Below, one piece after another: positions 19,234-27,229 of a stretch of 64,000 bases of DNA (its first letter is position 1; each line of letters opens with the position of its first letter). The stretch lies in assembly GCF_900111315.1 (NCBI RefSeq), contig NZ_FOGU01000001.1:372001-436000 (forward strand), in the 5' to 3' direction. The translations under genes were made by a program, and so were the position numbers. Under the pieces are notes generated by a model that worked only from the letters and a program-made list of their open reading frames with translations, was not told where the DNA came from and made no database searches. The DNA comes from Tranquillimonas rosea. GTDB lineage: Bacteria > Pseudomonadota > Alphaproteobacteria > Rhodobacterales > Rhodobacteraceae.

Positions 19234-20129
19234 CGCAGCGCCTCGGCGGAATACAGCGCCAGGGCCGTCCAGATCAGCGCGAAGGTGATCGCGTGCGCGG
19301 GGGTGAAGGGTTCGGCAAAGACCAGCGTGGCGCAGAGGAATTGCAGCGTCGGGTTGAGGTATTGCAGCAGTCCGACCGTCGCCATCTCGACCCGCCGCGA
19401 CGCCGCGGAGAACAGGATCAGGGGCATGCCGGTCAGCGGTCCGGACACCATCAAAAGCAGCGTGTCGTGCCAGTTCGTGCCATAAACACCGTCCGCGCCG
19501 ACGGCGAAAAACAGCCAGGCCAGCGCGATTGGTGACAGCAGAAGCACCTCGGCCGTGACCGACACGACCGGACCCGCGGCGATGCCGCGCTTCAGCGCGC
19601 CGTACATCCCGAACGTCATCGCGAGGATCAGCGAAATCCACGGAACGGCACCCAGCCCCCGCGAGAGCCACAGAACGGCAAGCGTGGCCAGCCCCACCGC
19701 GAGCGACTTCAGCAGCGACAGACGCTCGCCGAACAGCACCACCCCGATCATCACCGCCACCAGCGGAAAGATGTAGTAGCCGAGCGACGCCTGCATGGCG
19801 TGACCGGTCTGCACCGAGAAGATGAAGAAGAACCAGTTGGTCGAGATCGACAGCGCCGCGAGCAGAACGATCCCTGCCCGCTTCGGCCGCGCGAGCAGGT
19901 GGCCGATCTGCGCCAGACGCCCCTGCACCATAAGCACCCCGGCGAAGAACACCAGCGACCACAGCGTCCGGTGCGACAGCACCTCCAGCGGCGGAACGTG
20001 TGCGAGCAGCTTGTAGTAGAGAGGCGAGAGGCCCCAGATGGTGCAGGCGCCCAGCATCGCCAGCACGCCCAACGTCGGGGAACTCGGCACCGGCAGGGCG
20101 GCGGCAACTTGTCTGGAAAACTGCGTCAT
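19170..20129 (-). CDS. rarD: RarD-type EamA-family permease
   Basis: Ten-helix drug/metabolite-superfamily transporter. The 319-residue product from the ATG at 20127-20129 has two EamA repeats and the RarD-like blocks TIWGLSPLYYKLL, VLSHRTLWS, ISTNWFFFIFSVQTGHAMQASLGYYIFPL (in part) and LLQYLNPTLQFL. The physiological substrate is unknown; the name comes from chloramphenicol sensitivity. Its C-terminal tail (RQGRAARRASSSASVSGTEVT) is read antisense to the LOG gene over 64 bp, an unusually long convergent overlap. Confidence 0.9.
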   Translation of the reverse strand: MTQFSRQVAAALPVPSSPTLGVLAMLGACTIWGLSPLYYKLLAHVPPLEVLSHRTLWSLVFFAGVLMVQGRLAQIGHLLARPKRAGIVLLAALSISTNWFFFIFSVQTGHAMQASLGYYIFPLVAVMIGVVLFGERLSLLKSLAVGLATLAVLWLSRGLGAVPWISLILAMTFGMYGALKRGIAAGPVVSVTAEVLLLSPIALAWLFFAVGADGVYGTNWHDTLLLMVSGPLTGMPLILFSAASRRVEMATVGLLQYLNPTLQFLCATLVFAEPFTPAHAITFALIWTALALYSAEALRQGRAARRASSSASVSGTEVT

Positions 20130-20167
20130 CTCGGCGCGGACCCTGCGCCGCCACGCTGGAACTTGCA

Positions 20168-20197
20168 AGAGGCACCCCCGTCGACGGGGATGCCTCT
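20168..20197 (-). terminator. Hairpin after the host-attachment gene
   Basis: AGAGGCA-c-CCCCGTC paired with GACGGGG-a-TGCCTCT, a 14-bp stem with one mismatch, starting 11 bp beyond the host-attachment stop. There is only a weak T-rich tail on the minus strand, so termination is likely but not certain. Confidence 0.65.
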
Positions 20198-20207
20198 CAA
20201 GCGGATG

Positions 20208-20666
20208 TCAGGCAGCGTCGAGTTCCCCCACGACGATGCGCTCGATCTCGTGCACGGGGTGGTTCGTGAGGGTCTTGGGGATTTCGCTCACGACCTTGGC
20301 CGAGACTTCCTTGTGCAGCTCGCTGCGCAGCGAGCCGAGGATCTGCGGTGCGGCGACGATCACGAGGTTCTCGAACTTGTGCTTGTGCGCCTTCTTGTAC
20401 AGCAGCTCTGCCAGCTCGGACGCGAAGCGGTCCTTTTCCAGCTGGTGCCAGTCGGTATCTTCGACCTTCGAGCTGTGCGCCGACGGACCATCGTTGAAAC
20501 GGCCGGGCTTGTTTTCCGCCTGGTCGCGCGCCGGCGGGTTCTCGTGCTCCTCTTCCCGCACGACGACGAGCTGCGGATCCTCGCCGTCCGCCACGTTCTC
20601 TAGGAACAGCGCTTTTTCACCGTCGGCGATCAGGACCCAAGAGCCCTGGGTCAGCAAGGCGGCCAT
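20208..20666 (-). CDS. Host-attachment protein family (AtsE-like)
   Basis: The 152-residue product matches the family described as required for attachment to host cells. The blocks WVLIADGEKALFLEN at the N-terminus, FASELAELLYKKAHKHKFENLVIVAAPQILGSLR in the middle (in part) and a C-terminal HPVHEIERIV segment are typical. No signal peptide is present, so it is cytoplasmic; the biochemical role is unknown, and an eRF1-like fold is proposed for relatives. It overlaps the stop of the upstream 71-residue gene (TAATG), indicating coupling. Confidence 0.82.
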   Translation of the reverse strand: MAALLTQGSWVLIADGEKALFLENVADGEDPQLVVVREEEHENPPARDQAENKPGRFNDGPSAHSSKVEDTDWHQLEKDRFASELAELLYKKAHKHKFENLVIVAAPQILGSLRSELHKEVSAKVVSEIPKTLTNHPVHEIERIVVGELDAA

Positions 20667-20881
20667 TATTCGTCCTCCTGGTCTTCGTCGTCTTTCTTCA
20701 GCGAGTCGGTCACGCGGGTGCGGCCCGCGGGATCCTTCGTGGCCTGCTTCAGCTCATCGGCCGAGGCGACCTGGCGGTTGGGTTCGCCGCCAGCGCGGCC
20801 GCCTTGCGAGATGTCGGCGTCGACGCCGGGCACCTTCTCGGTTTCCTTGATGCCGTCCTTGGATCGCTTGCGCTCTGCCAT
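20666..20881 (-). CDS. Small highly charged protein of unknown function
   Basis: The 71-residue product (MAERKRSKDGIKETEKVPGV...) is rich in Lys, Asp and Glu, ends in DDEDQEDE and lacks hydrophobic segments, so it is probably soluble and disordered. I do not recognise a family. It is the first gene of a two-gene unit with the host-attachment gene. It has a good ribosome-binding site (AAAGGAGA, read on the minus strand). Upstream, GGAAC at 20930-20934 and AGTT at 20909-20912 with a 17-bp spacer weakly resemble an alphaproteobacterial stress ECF promoter (GGAAC-N16/17-CGTT). Confidence 0.65.
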   Translation of the reverse strand: MAERKRSKDGIKETEKVPGVDADISQGGRAGGEPNRQVASADELKQATKDPAGRTRVTDSLKKDDEDQEDE

Positions 20882-21009
20882 GTCGGGTCTCCTTTCGTTT
20901 GGGGTTCCAACTTGGGTGGATCGGCCGCGGTTCCGCCCCAAAATTTGCTGCGCAGGAACATACCGGCCGCTGCCATCTTGTGTCCCGACAAGACCGTTAG
21001 CGCTGCCCT

Positions 21010-21014
21010 GGAGG
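21010..21014 (+). promoter_or_regulatory. Ribosome-binding site fixing a TTG start for DedA
   Basis: GGAGG lies 5 nt before TTG at 21020-21022. It supports TTG as the true start in place of a far-upstream ATG that would add 72 residues absent from DedA proteins. Confidence 0.6.
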
Positions 21015-21019
21015 CCCCC

Positions 21020-21646
21020 TTGTTCGACTGGATTACCGGTATCATCGACAGCCTCGGCGTCGTCGGAATTGCCGTGCTCATGTTCGCCGAGAACGTCTTT
21101 CCGCCGATCCCATCCGAGTTGATCATGCCGCTTGCGGGCTTCAACGCGGCCCGCGGGGACATGCCGCTGATCGGGGTCATCATCGCGGGCACGATCGGCG
21201 CCGTGGCCGGGGCCTACATGTGGTACTGGATAGGCAAGCGGATCGGCATGCGCCGGCTCAAGGACCTGTCGGATCGGCACGGCCGGTGGCTGACCATCTC
21301 TCCCGACGAGATCGACCAGGCGAACGGCTGGTTCCAGCGCCACGGCGGGCTGGCCGTGCTGATCGGGCGATTGATCCCGACGGTACGCACGTTCATCTCG
21401 GTGCCCGCGGGCGTGGCGCGGATGCCGCTAAAACGCTTCCTCGCCTATTCGACGGCGGGCACGGTGGTCTGGAACCTGTTCCTGACGCTCTGCGGCTATT
21501 TCCTCGAGTCCCAGTACGAGCGTGTCGTGAGCTGGCTCGATCCCGTCTCGACGGCCGTGGTCGTGGGCATCCTGGCCTTCTATGCGTGGCGCGTGGCCAC
21601 CTATGGCCGCCGGATGCGGCGACACGCGGCGTCTGGCAGCAAGTAA
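21020..21646 (+). CDS. DedA-family membrane protein
   Basis: DedA/SNARE-associated-fold (VTT) integral membrane protein; relatives act in undecaprenyl-phosphate or phospholipid translocation and membrane homeostasis. The 208-residue product shows the FAENVFPPIPSELIMPLAGF block, the re-entrant loop GTIGAVAGAYMWYWIGKRIG, the conserved arginine in GRLIPTVRTFISVPAGVARM, and C-terminal helices. The start is TTG at 21020, supported by GGAGG upstream and by the usual ~200-residue family length. Confidence 0.88.
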   Translation: MFDWITGIIDSLGVVGIAVLMFAENVFPPIPSELIMPLAGFNAARGDMPLIGVIIAGTIGAVAGAYMWYWIGKRIGMRRLKDLSDRHGRWLTISPDEIDQANGWFQRHGGLAVLIGRLIPTVRTFISVPAGVARMPLKRFLAYSTAGTVVWNLFLTLCGYFLESQYERVVSWLDPVSTAVVVGILAFYAWRVATYGRRMRRHAASGSK

Positions 21647-21662
21647 GGCCGTCCGCGCCCGA

Positions 21663-21983
21663 TCACTCGGCCGCGCGACCCTCTTCCACCAGCTTGGCAA
21701 GATCGTCGGGACGGCGCAGTTCGCGCCGCTCGCCGGCCACCGTGCACATGACGACAGCCGCGGCCTCTTCGTCGATCAGCAGTGGCCACAGCCAGCGGAC
21801 CGCATCGTCGGTCGAGACCTCGGAGGCGAGGATCAGGCTGGCTGTCAGCTGAAACCCCTCGCGCTCGCCGTCGAGCACGGCGTCGACGGCCATCGGCGTC
21901 AGCACCACGCCCGGCGGCGTCTCCCGCGATGCCTGAAGCGTGTGGACGGCTTCAGCCTCCAGCCCTTCGAGTTCGATCAGCAT
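21663..21983 (-). CDS. Hypothetical small soluble protein next to sodB
   Basis: The 106-residue product from the ATG at 21981-21983 is acidic, without a signal peptide or membrane segment, with a predicted alternating strand/helix pattern. I do not recognise a family. It lies downstream of sodB on the same strand but is separated from it by a strong terminator-like hairpin, and it converges with dedA (16-bp gap). Confidence 0.6.
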   Translation of the reverse strand: MLIELEGLEAEAVHTLQASRETPPGVVLTPMAVDAVLDGEREGFQLTASLILASEVSTDDAVRWLWPLLIDEEAAAVVMCTVAGERRELRRPDDLAKLVEEGRAAE

Positions 21984-22008
21984 GTCCTCTCTCCTCTTGC
22001 GGCACGAC

Positions 22009-22047
22009 AAAAGAAAGGCGCGGCCCCGCCTCGGCGGGGGCCGCGCC
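22009..22047 (-). terminator. Rho-independent terminator of sodB
   Basis: On the minus strand a long GC stem (GGCGCGGCCCCGCC against its complement, one bulge, 2-nt loop, 22017-22047) is followed by TTTCTTTT. It lies about 33 bp beyond the sodB stop. Confidence 0.8.
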
Positions 22048-22079
22048 AATCGCTGTCCAGCGTCGATCCGGCCTGCGGA

Positions 22080-22679
22080 TCACATGCGGCTGGCGACGTT
22101 TTCCCAGTTCACCAGGTTGTCCACGAAGTTCTGCAGGTAGGCCGGGCGCTTGTTGCGGAAGTCGATGTAGTAGGAGTGCTCCCACACGTCGACGCCGAGA
22201 AGCGCGGTCTGGCCAAAGCACAGCGGGTTAACGCCGTTCTCGGTCTTGGTGACCTTCAGGCTGCCGTCGGTGTCCTTGACCAGCCAGGCCCAGCCCGAGC
22301 CGAACTGCGCGCCACCGGCGGTGACGAACTGCGACTTGAACTCGTCGACCGAGCCGAACGCATCCTTCAGCGCGGTTTCCAGCTCGGACGGCATGGACTT
22401 GCCATCAGGACCCATCATTTCCCAGAACTGGTTGTGGTTCCAGTATTGCGAGGCGTTGTTGAAGATGCCCGACTGTGCGACCGAGTTCGGATCGTAGGTG
22501 CCCTTGATGATCTCTTCGACGGGCTTGCCTTCCCACTCGGTGCCGGCAATCGCCTTGTTGCCGTTGTCGACATACGCCTTGTGGTGGATGTCGTGGTGAT
22601 ACTCGAGCGTCTCGCGGCTCATACCCAGATCCGCCAGCGCGTCGTGCGAATAGGGAAGATCGGGAAGTTCGAATGCCAT
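22080..22679 (-). CDS. sodB: Fe/Mn superoxide dismutase
   Basis: Converts superoxide to hydrogen peroxide and oxygen in the cytoplasm. The 199-residue product has the four metal ligands of the family: His in the LEYHHDIHHKAYVDN region, His in SQYWNHNQFW, and Asp/His in DVWEHSYYIDFRN. GGAQFGSGWAWLV has Gln in the glycine-adjacent position, which is more typical of Fe-SOD than Mn-SOD. It is immediately downstream of the sarcosine oxidase genes on the same strand but has its own 142-bp leader and terminator. Confidence 0.97.
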   Translation of the reverse strand: MAFELPDLPYSHDALADLGMSRETLEYHHDIHHKAYVDNGNKAIAGTEWEGKPVEEIIKGTYDPNSVAQSGIFNNASQYWNHNQFWEMMGPDGKSMPSELETALKDAFGSVDEFKSQFVTAGGAQFGSGWAWLVKDTDGSLKVTKTENGVNPLCFGQTALLGVDVWEHSYYIDFRNKRPAYLQNFVDNLVNWENVASRM

Positions 22680-22821
22680 GGCGGCCCCCTCGTGGTTCAT
22701 GTGAATTGACACTCTGCACCGGGTAAGTGTCCCGATGCGGTCACCACGTCAAGGTTTGGCGCGGACGTTGGTTCCGGAAAGCGCATCCGAATCCGGGCGG
22801 TCCGGCAACAGGTTGCCGGTC

Positions 22822-23391
22822 TCACCGGTAATAGCCGACCTCTCCGCCCGGGGCGGCCGCGTGGCACAGCAGGTCGAACACGTAGGTCGCGACCGAGCGG
22901 AAGCAGATCACGCGGGCGCTGTCCTCGGTCGGCATCCAGAACGCGGCAGCCACTTGCGCGAAGCGTGTCCGCCGCAGTTCTCCGGGGCCGAAATTTCCGG
23001 GCGAGACGTCCGCCGGGGTCAATTTCGCAAGCACATCGCGCACGCCCAGCCCGTCGACCGAGATCAGCGCCCGCGCGTCGGTCACGTCCACGGCAAGGTG
23101 GTGCCGGTCCGACAGCGCGGTCCCGATCCGGTCCAGCGAGTCGGGAACGCTGCCCGGCGCCACCAGCAGCAGAACCTCGTCCGGCGCCATCCACAGGACG
23201 CCGTGGCTACCGTCGAGGCTGGCGCCGCGAGAGGCCGGGAAAGCCGCGCCGGTGACCGCGCCGCACACCTCGCGCAGAGCAGTGTCGGACAGGTCCCCGC
23301 GCAGGCTGATCATGCCCGTGCGCGGCGCTTCGGAGACGCTGACGAAGCCGTCAAAAGACGCATCGGCAAGTGGCGTGGCGACATCAGACAT
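22822..23391 (-). CDS. soxG: Sarcosine oxidase gamma subunit
   Basis: Non-catalytic subunit of the heterotetrameric enzyme that oxidatively demethylates sarcosine to glycine with formation of 5,10-methylene-tetrahydrofolate and H2O2. The 189-residue product shows the family features MISLRGDLSD, WMAPDEVLLLV, VDVTDARALISVDGLGVRDVLAKL and a C-terminal FWMPTEDSARVICFRSVATYVFDLL (in part). Its start overlaps the soxA stop by 8 bp; it is the last gene of the sox unit. Confidence 0.92.
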   Translation of the reverse strand: MSDVATPLADASFDGFVSVSEAPRTGMISLRGDLSDTALREVCGAVTGAAFPASRGASLDGSHGVLWMAPDEVLLLVAPGSVPDSLDRIGTALSDRHHLAVDVTDARALISVDGLGVRDVLAKLTPADVSPGNFGPGELRRTRFAQVAAAFWMPTEDSARVICFRSVATYVFDLLCHAAAPGGEVGYYR

Positions 23392-26300
23392 TCTGACGCT
23401 CTCCCTCGGGATCGTAGAAGGCGGGCGACACGATGCGCGCCCGGTGGACCACGCCGTCGGTGCCCGGAAAGTCCAGCACCTCGCCCATCCGGTCGGGACC
23501 GTTCCGTACCAGCCCCATGGCGATGCCGCGCCCCAGCGTGGGCGAGCGGTAGGTCGAGGTCACGCGGCCCTGAACGTTGCGCTGACCGTTGGCGTTCCGG
23601 CCCTCCTCGACCGCGTAGGCCCCGTCGGGCAGCACGCCGCCCGACAACGTCTCGAGACCGACGAGCTTCCACCGGTCGGGCCGCGACAGCTCGCGCCGCT
23701 GCTGACCCCGCATGCCGATGAAGTCGTCCTTCTTCTTCGAGATCGCCCAGTCGAGCCCGAGATCCTGTGGAACCACCGTTCCGTCGGTCTCGTCCCCGAT
23801 CATGATCAGGCCCTTCTCGGCACGCAGGACGTGCAGCGCCTCGGTGCCATAAGGCGCGATTCCATGCGTCTCGCCCGCCGATCGCAGGGCCTGCCACAGC
23901 GCTTCGCCCCGGCTCGCAGGCACGGCGATCTCATAGCTCAACTCGCCCGAGAACGAGATCCGGAAGACCCGCACGGGAATGCCCGCCAGCGCACCGTCGG
24001 CCCAGTCCATGAAGGCCATCGCGTCCTTCGAGACGTCCATGCCGCCCACCGTCTCCAGCACCTCGCGGGCCTTGGGCCCTGCCACTGCGATCTGGGCATA
24101 TTGCTCGGTGACGTTCGCGACGTAGACCTGCCAATCCCACCATTCGGTCTGAAGCCAGTCCTCCATGTGGGCATGGATGTGATCCGCGCCGCCCGAGGTC
24201 GTGTGACAGAGAAAGGTCTGCTCATCGAGACGCGCGACCACGCCGTCATCCATCAGGAACCCGTTCTCCGAGCACATCAGCCCGTAGCGGCAGCGGCCGA
24301 CCTTCAGCGTCGACATCTTGTTCGTGTAGATCATGTCCACGAAGCGCCCGGCGTCTGGGCCCTTGACGATGATCTTGCCCAGCGTCGAGGCGTCGAGCAG
24401 GCCGACCTTGTGGCGCACCGTCAGGATCTCGCGCTCGACCGCCTGCGCGACCGTCTCGCCGTCGCGCGGAAAGACATAGGGCCGGCGCCAGTGGCCCACC
24501 GGCTCGAACACCGCGCCGGCCGCCTCGTGAAGGTGGTGCAACGGCGTGCGGCGGATCGGCTGGAACAGATCACCCCGCGCCTCGCCCGCGACCGAGCCGA
24601 TGGAGATCGGTGTATAGGGCGGGCGAAACGTCGTCGTCCCGACCGCCGGGATCTCGGCCCCCAGCGTATCGGCCAGGATCGCCAGGCCGTTGATATTGCT
24701 GAGCTTGCCCTGATCGGTCGCCATGCCGAGCGTGGTATAGCGCTTGGCGTGCTCGACGCTCTCGAAGCCCTCTTGCGCGGCCAGCGCGACGTCCGAGACC
24801 TTCACGTCGTTCTGGTAGTCCAGCCACATCTTTTCGCGCAGCTTGACCGGCGCCTTCTCGGGCATGGTCCAGACGGCGCGGATCGGCGCCGTCTCTTCGC
24901 GCTCGGCCTGCAGCGCGGGGGCGTCGTCCAACGACCGCCCCAGCGCCTCCGTTACCGCGCGGGCAGCCCGGTCGGCGTCACCGAGAATGTCGGCCGTCGC
25001 GAGGTATCCGTTCGCCGCGCCGGCTGCCTCGACAAAGCCGCGGCCATCGGCGCCGGTGGGCGGACGGTTCGGATCGGGCCGGAACATGACCTCGTCCACG
25101 TCCCAGGTCAGCTTGCCGCCGCAATGGGACCACAGGTGCACGACCGGCGACCAGCCGCCCGACATCGCGACGGTATCGCAGGCGATCTGTTCGGTCACCT
25201 CCCCAGTGCCGTCCTGCAGACACAGGGCGGCGCCGGTGACATGGCGCTTGCCGCTGAGCCCCGCGATGGCCGTGCCGGTCAGCACCCGCAGCCCGGCCGA
25301 GCGCGCCGCCTCGGCGAGCGCCCCGCCACCGCCAGGCCGGGCATCGACGATCGCCGGGACGGTCACGCCCGCCTCGGACAATGCCAGCGCGGTACGGTAG
25401 GCGTCGTCGTTGTTCGTCACGACCAGCACACGCTCGCCAGGCGTCACGGCGTGGTTCACGACGTAATCGCGCACGGCCCCCGCCAGCATCACCCCCGGCA
25501 GGTCGTTGCCCGCGAACGAAAGCGGACGCTCCAGCGCGCCCGTCGTGGTGAGTATACGCCCCGCCCGCACGCGCCAGAGCCGGTGCCTGGGCCCCTGCGC
25601 GCCCGAGACATGGTCGGTGACACGTTCATAGACCAGCGCGTAACCGTGATCGTAGACACCTGCCCCCATCGTGCGCGGGCGCATATGCACGTTCGGCATC
25701 GACTGCAATTCGGACAGCACCCCGGTGATCCACGCGTCGGCCGGCTTGCCCTCGATCACCGCCCCGTCCACCGGGGCGCGGCCGCCCCATTGCGCCGTCT
25801 GCTCGACCAGCAGCACCCGCAGCCCGGCAGCCCCGGCCCGCCGCGCGGCCTGAAGCCCCGCGACGCCGCCGCCAACGATCAGCACGTCGACGGTCACGTT
25901 GAAATGCTCGTAGCGGTCGGCGTCCTTTTCCGCCGGTGCATGGCCCAACCCGGCCAGCGCGCGGATCACGGGCTCGTAAACGTGCTTCCAGAAGACCCGA
26001 GGGCGCAGGAACGTCTTGTAGTAGAACCCCGCCGGCAGCACACGGGCCGCGCGCGAGATCAGACCGCCCAGATCCTGCTCGAGGTTTGGCCAACGGTTCT
26101 GGCTCAGGGCCGTGAGGTCGGGATAGAGCTCGGTCATCGTGGCGCGCTGGTTCGGCTCGAACCGGTCGCCGGTCCCGAGCCCGAACAGCGCGTTCGGTTC
26201 CTCGGCCCCGCTCGACACCACACCGCGCGGGCGGTGATACTTGAACGACCGGCCCATCAGCGTGCGGTTCGACGCCAGCAGCGCCGAGGCGAGCGTGTCG

Positions 26301-26398
26301 CCTGCGAAACCGCCGTAGCGCCGCCCGTCGACGGTGAAGTGGAATGTGCGGCTACGGTCGATCAGGCGACCGCCCTGGGAAAGGCGCCGGCTCATCAC
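23384..26398 (-). CDS. soxA: Sarcosine oxidase alpha subunit
   Basis: Large subunit with an NAD-binding half and a folate-binding aminomethyltransferase (GcvT-like) half; it accepts the methylene group onto tetrahydrofolate. The 1004-residue product starts with a 2Fe-2S-ferredoxin-like fold lacking the cluster (YGGFAGDTLASALLASN), has the dinucleotide motif VLIVGGGVAGLQAARRAG near residue 180, and a C-terminal GcvT domain from about residue 610 (VGLLDASTLGKIIVKGPDA, SFSGELSYEIAVP). It overlaps soxD by ATGA. Confidence 0.96.
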   Translation of the reverse strand: MMSRRLSQGGRLIDRSRTFHFTVDGRRYGGFAGDTLASALLASNRTLMGRSFKYHRPRGVVSSGAEEPNALFGLGTGDRFEPNQRATMTELYPDLTALSQNRWPNLEQDLGGLISRAARVLPAGFYYKTFLRPRVFWKHVYEPVIRALAGLGHAPAEKDADRYEHFNVTVDVLIVGGGVAGLQAARRAGAAGLRVLLVEQTAQWGGRAPVDGAVIEGKPADAWITGVLSELQSMPNVHMRPRTMGAGVYDHGYALVYERVTDHVSGAQGPRHRLWRVRAGRILTTTGALERPLSFAGNDLPGVMLAGAVRDYVVNHAVTPGERVLVVTNNDDAYRTALALSEAGVTVPAIVDARPGGGGALAEAARSAGLRVLTGTAIAGLSGKRHVTGAALCLQDGTGEVTEQIACDTVAMSGGWSPVVHLWSHCGGKLTWDVDEVMFRPDPNRPPTGADGRGFVEAAGAANGYLATADILGDADRAARAVTEALGRSLDDAPALQAEREETAPIRAVWTMPEKAPVKLREKMWLDYQNDVKVSDVALAAQEGFESVEHAKRYTTLGMATDQGKLSNINGLAILADTLGAEIPAVGTTTFRPPYTPISIGSVAGEARGDLFQPIRRTPLHHLHEAAGAVFEPVGHWRRPYVFPRDGETVAQAVEREILTVRHKVGLLDASTLGKIIVKGPDAGRFVDMIYTNKMSTLKVGRCRYGLMCSENGFLMDDGVVARLDEQTFLCHTTSGGADHIHAHMEDWLQTEWWDWQVYVANVTEQYAQIAVAGPKAREVLETVGGMDVSKDAMAFMDWADGALAGIPVRVFRISFSGELSYEIAVPASRGEALWQALRSAGETHGIAPYGTEALHVLRAEKGLIMIGDETDGTVVPQDLGLDWAISKKKDDFIGMRGQQRRELSRPDRWKLVGLETLSGGVLPDGAYAVEEGRNANGQRNVQGRVTSTYRSPTLGRGIAMGLVRNGPDRMGEVLDFPGTDGVVHRARIVSPAFYDPEGERQNV

Positions 26399-26721
26399 GC
26401 GACCTCCCTACGCTCTTGGGGGCGCCGTTCGGCGATACGGTCGAGGATCTCCCGTGGCGGGGCGTGGGTCTGGGCCGAGTAGGTGCCGAAGACCTCGAGC
26501 GTCATGGTGCAGCGCGCGGCGTGGAACCACTTGCCGCAACCGTGGGCGTGGCGCCAGCGCTCGAAATGGACGCCGCGCGGGTTCTCACGCAGGAAGAGAT
26601 AGCGCTCGAACGCCTCGTCCGAGCTTCCGGGACCTTCGCGTTTCAGGTGCGCGGTGCCGCCCGGTGTCAGTTCCGTCTCGTCGGCATCTATGCCGCAACA
26701 GGGGCAATGCAGGATCAGCAT
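26395..26721 (-). CDS. soxD: Sarcosine oxidase delta subunit
   Basis: Small zinc-binding subunit. The 108-residue product has the ligands HCPCCGI at the N-terminus and HAHGCGKWFHAARC in the middle, matching the Cys/His zinc site of this subunit. The ATGA overlap with soxA indicates translational coupling. Confidence 0.94.
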   Translation of the reverse strand: MLILHCPCCGIDADETELTPGGTAHLKREGPGSSDEAFERYLFLRENPRGVHFERWRHAHGCGKWFHAARCTMTLEVFGTYSAQTHAPPREILDRIAERRPQERREVA

Positions 26722-26781
26722 GCCGGGCCTCCCGTGGTGTTGGGGTTCGCGTCGGGGCGGTGGCGGATTGCCGGCCCCGAC

Positions 26782-26800
26782 GCCACCCGAACGGGGTGGC
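26782..26800 (-). terminator. Hairpin between the small TM gene and soxD
   Basis: GCCACCC/GGGTGGC stem with a 5-nt loop in the 93-bp gap ahead of soxD. There is no U-tract, so it may act as an mRNA-stability or processing element within the operon and not as a full terminator. Confidence 0.35.
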
Positions 26801-26814
26801 CCGGCTGGGGCCGA

Positions 26815-27084
26815 TCAGTTGCCGGTGTCTTCGCCGGCCTCCGGTGCAGAGCCGTCGGTCGCGCCGCCGCCCTCGCCCGTCTCGGCGGTGCCGGTCGTTT
26901 CGCCGGCCGTGCCGCCGGCCGGATCGGTGCCTCCGCCGCCGCCGGATAGCGCGAAGACGGCGATGAGCACCACGACGACGACCGCGCCGATGATGTAGAC
27001 CCACTTCCGGTTCCCGTCGGCGCTGGATGGCGGCGTGCTTTGGTGGCTGGATTGCGTGGGTCGTTGTTGGTTGGGATCAGACAT
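26815..27084 (-). CDS. Small single-TM protein inside the sarcosine oxidase operon
   Basis: The 89-residue product has a polar Gln/Ser/Pro N-terminus (about residues 1-27), one membrane helix (about residues 30-48, VYIIGAVVVVVLIAVFAL), and a Gly/Thr/Glu-rich acidic tail. I do not recognise a family. It lies between soxB and soxD on the same strand, where the usual order is soxB-soxD directly. The ATG at 27082-27084 is preceded by GGGGAGGT on the minus strand. Confidence 0.62.
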   Translation of the reverse strand: MSDPNQQRPTQSSHQSTPPSSADGNRKWVYIIGAVVVVVLIAVFALSGGGGGTDPAGGTAGETTGTAETGEGGGATDGSAPEAGEDTGN

Positions 27085-27119
27085 GATGGGACCTCCCCGC
27101 TGGCTCTGACATGAGCCTT

Positions 27120-27144
27120 GAACCACCATGCCACGGGGTGGTTC
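27120..27144 (-). terminator. Hairpin downstream of soxB
   Basis: GAACCACC pairs with GGTGGTTC across a 9-nt loop in the 145-bp gap between soxB and the small TM gene. It could attenuate transcription from soxB into the rest of the unit. Confidence 0.35.
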
Positions 27145-27229
27145 CGGGCGCCCGCCCGCTCGGCGAAGAGCGGCCGATGCAGGCGCTTTTCCGCCCGTCC
27201 GGCCCCCGCCATTCTGCGCGCTCCGGCCA

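Noticed and set aside
22708-22731. GACACT-N12-AGTGTC inverted repeat upstream of sodB
   Set aside because: Only 6-bp arms with a 12-nt spacer; repeats this short are expected by chance and no known SOD regulator site matches.
23252-26482. A 1076-codon plus-strand frame opposite soxA/soxD
   Set aside because: Despite its length it is antisense to clear sarcosine oxidase genes and has no recognisable domain.
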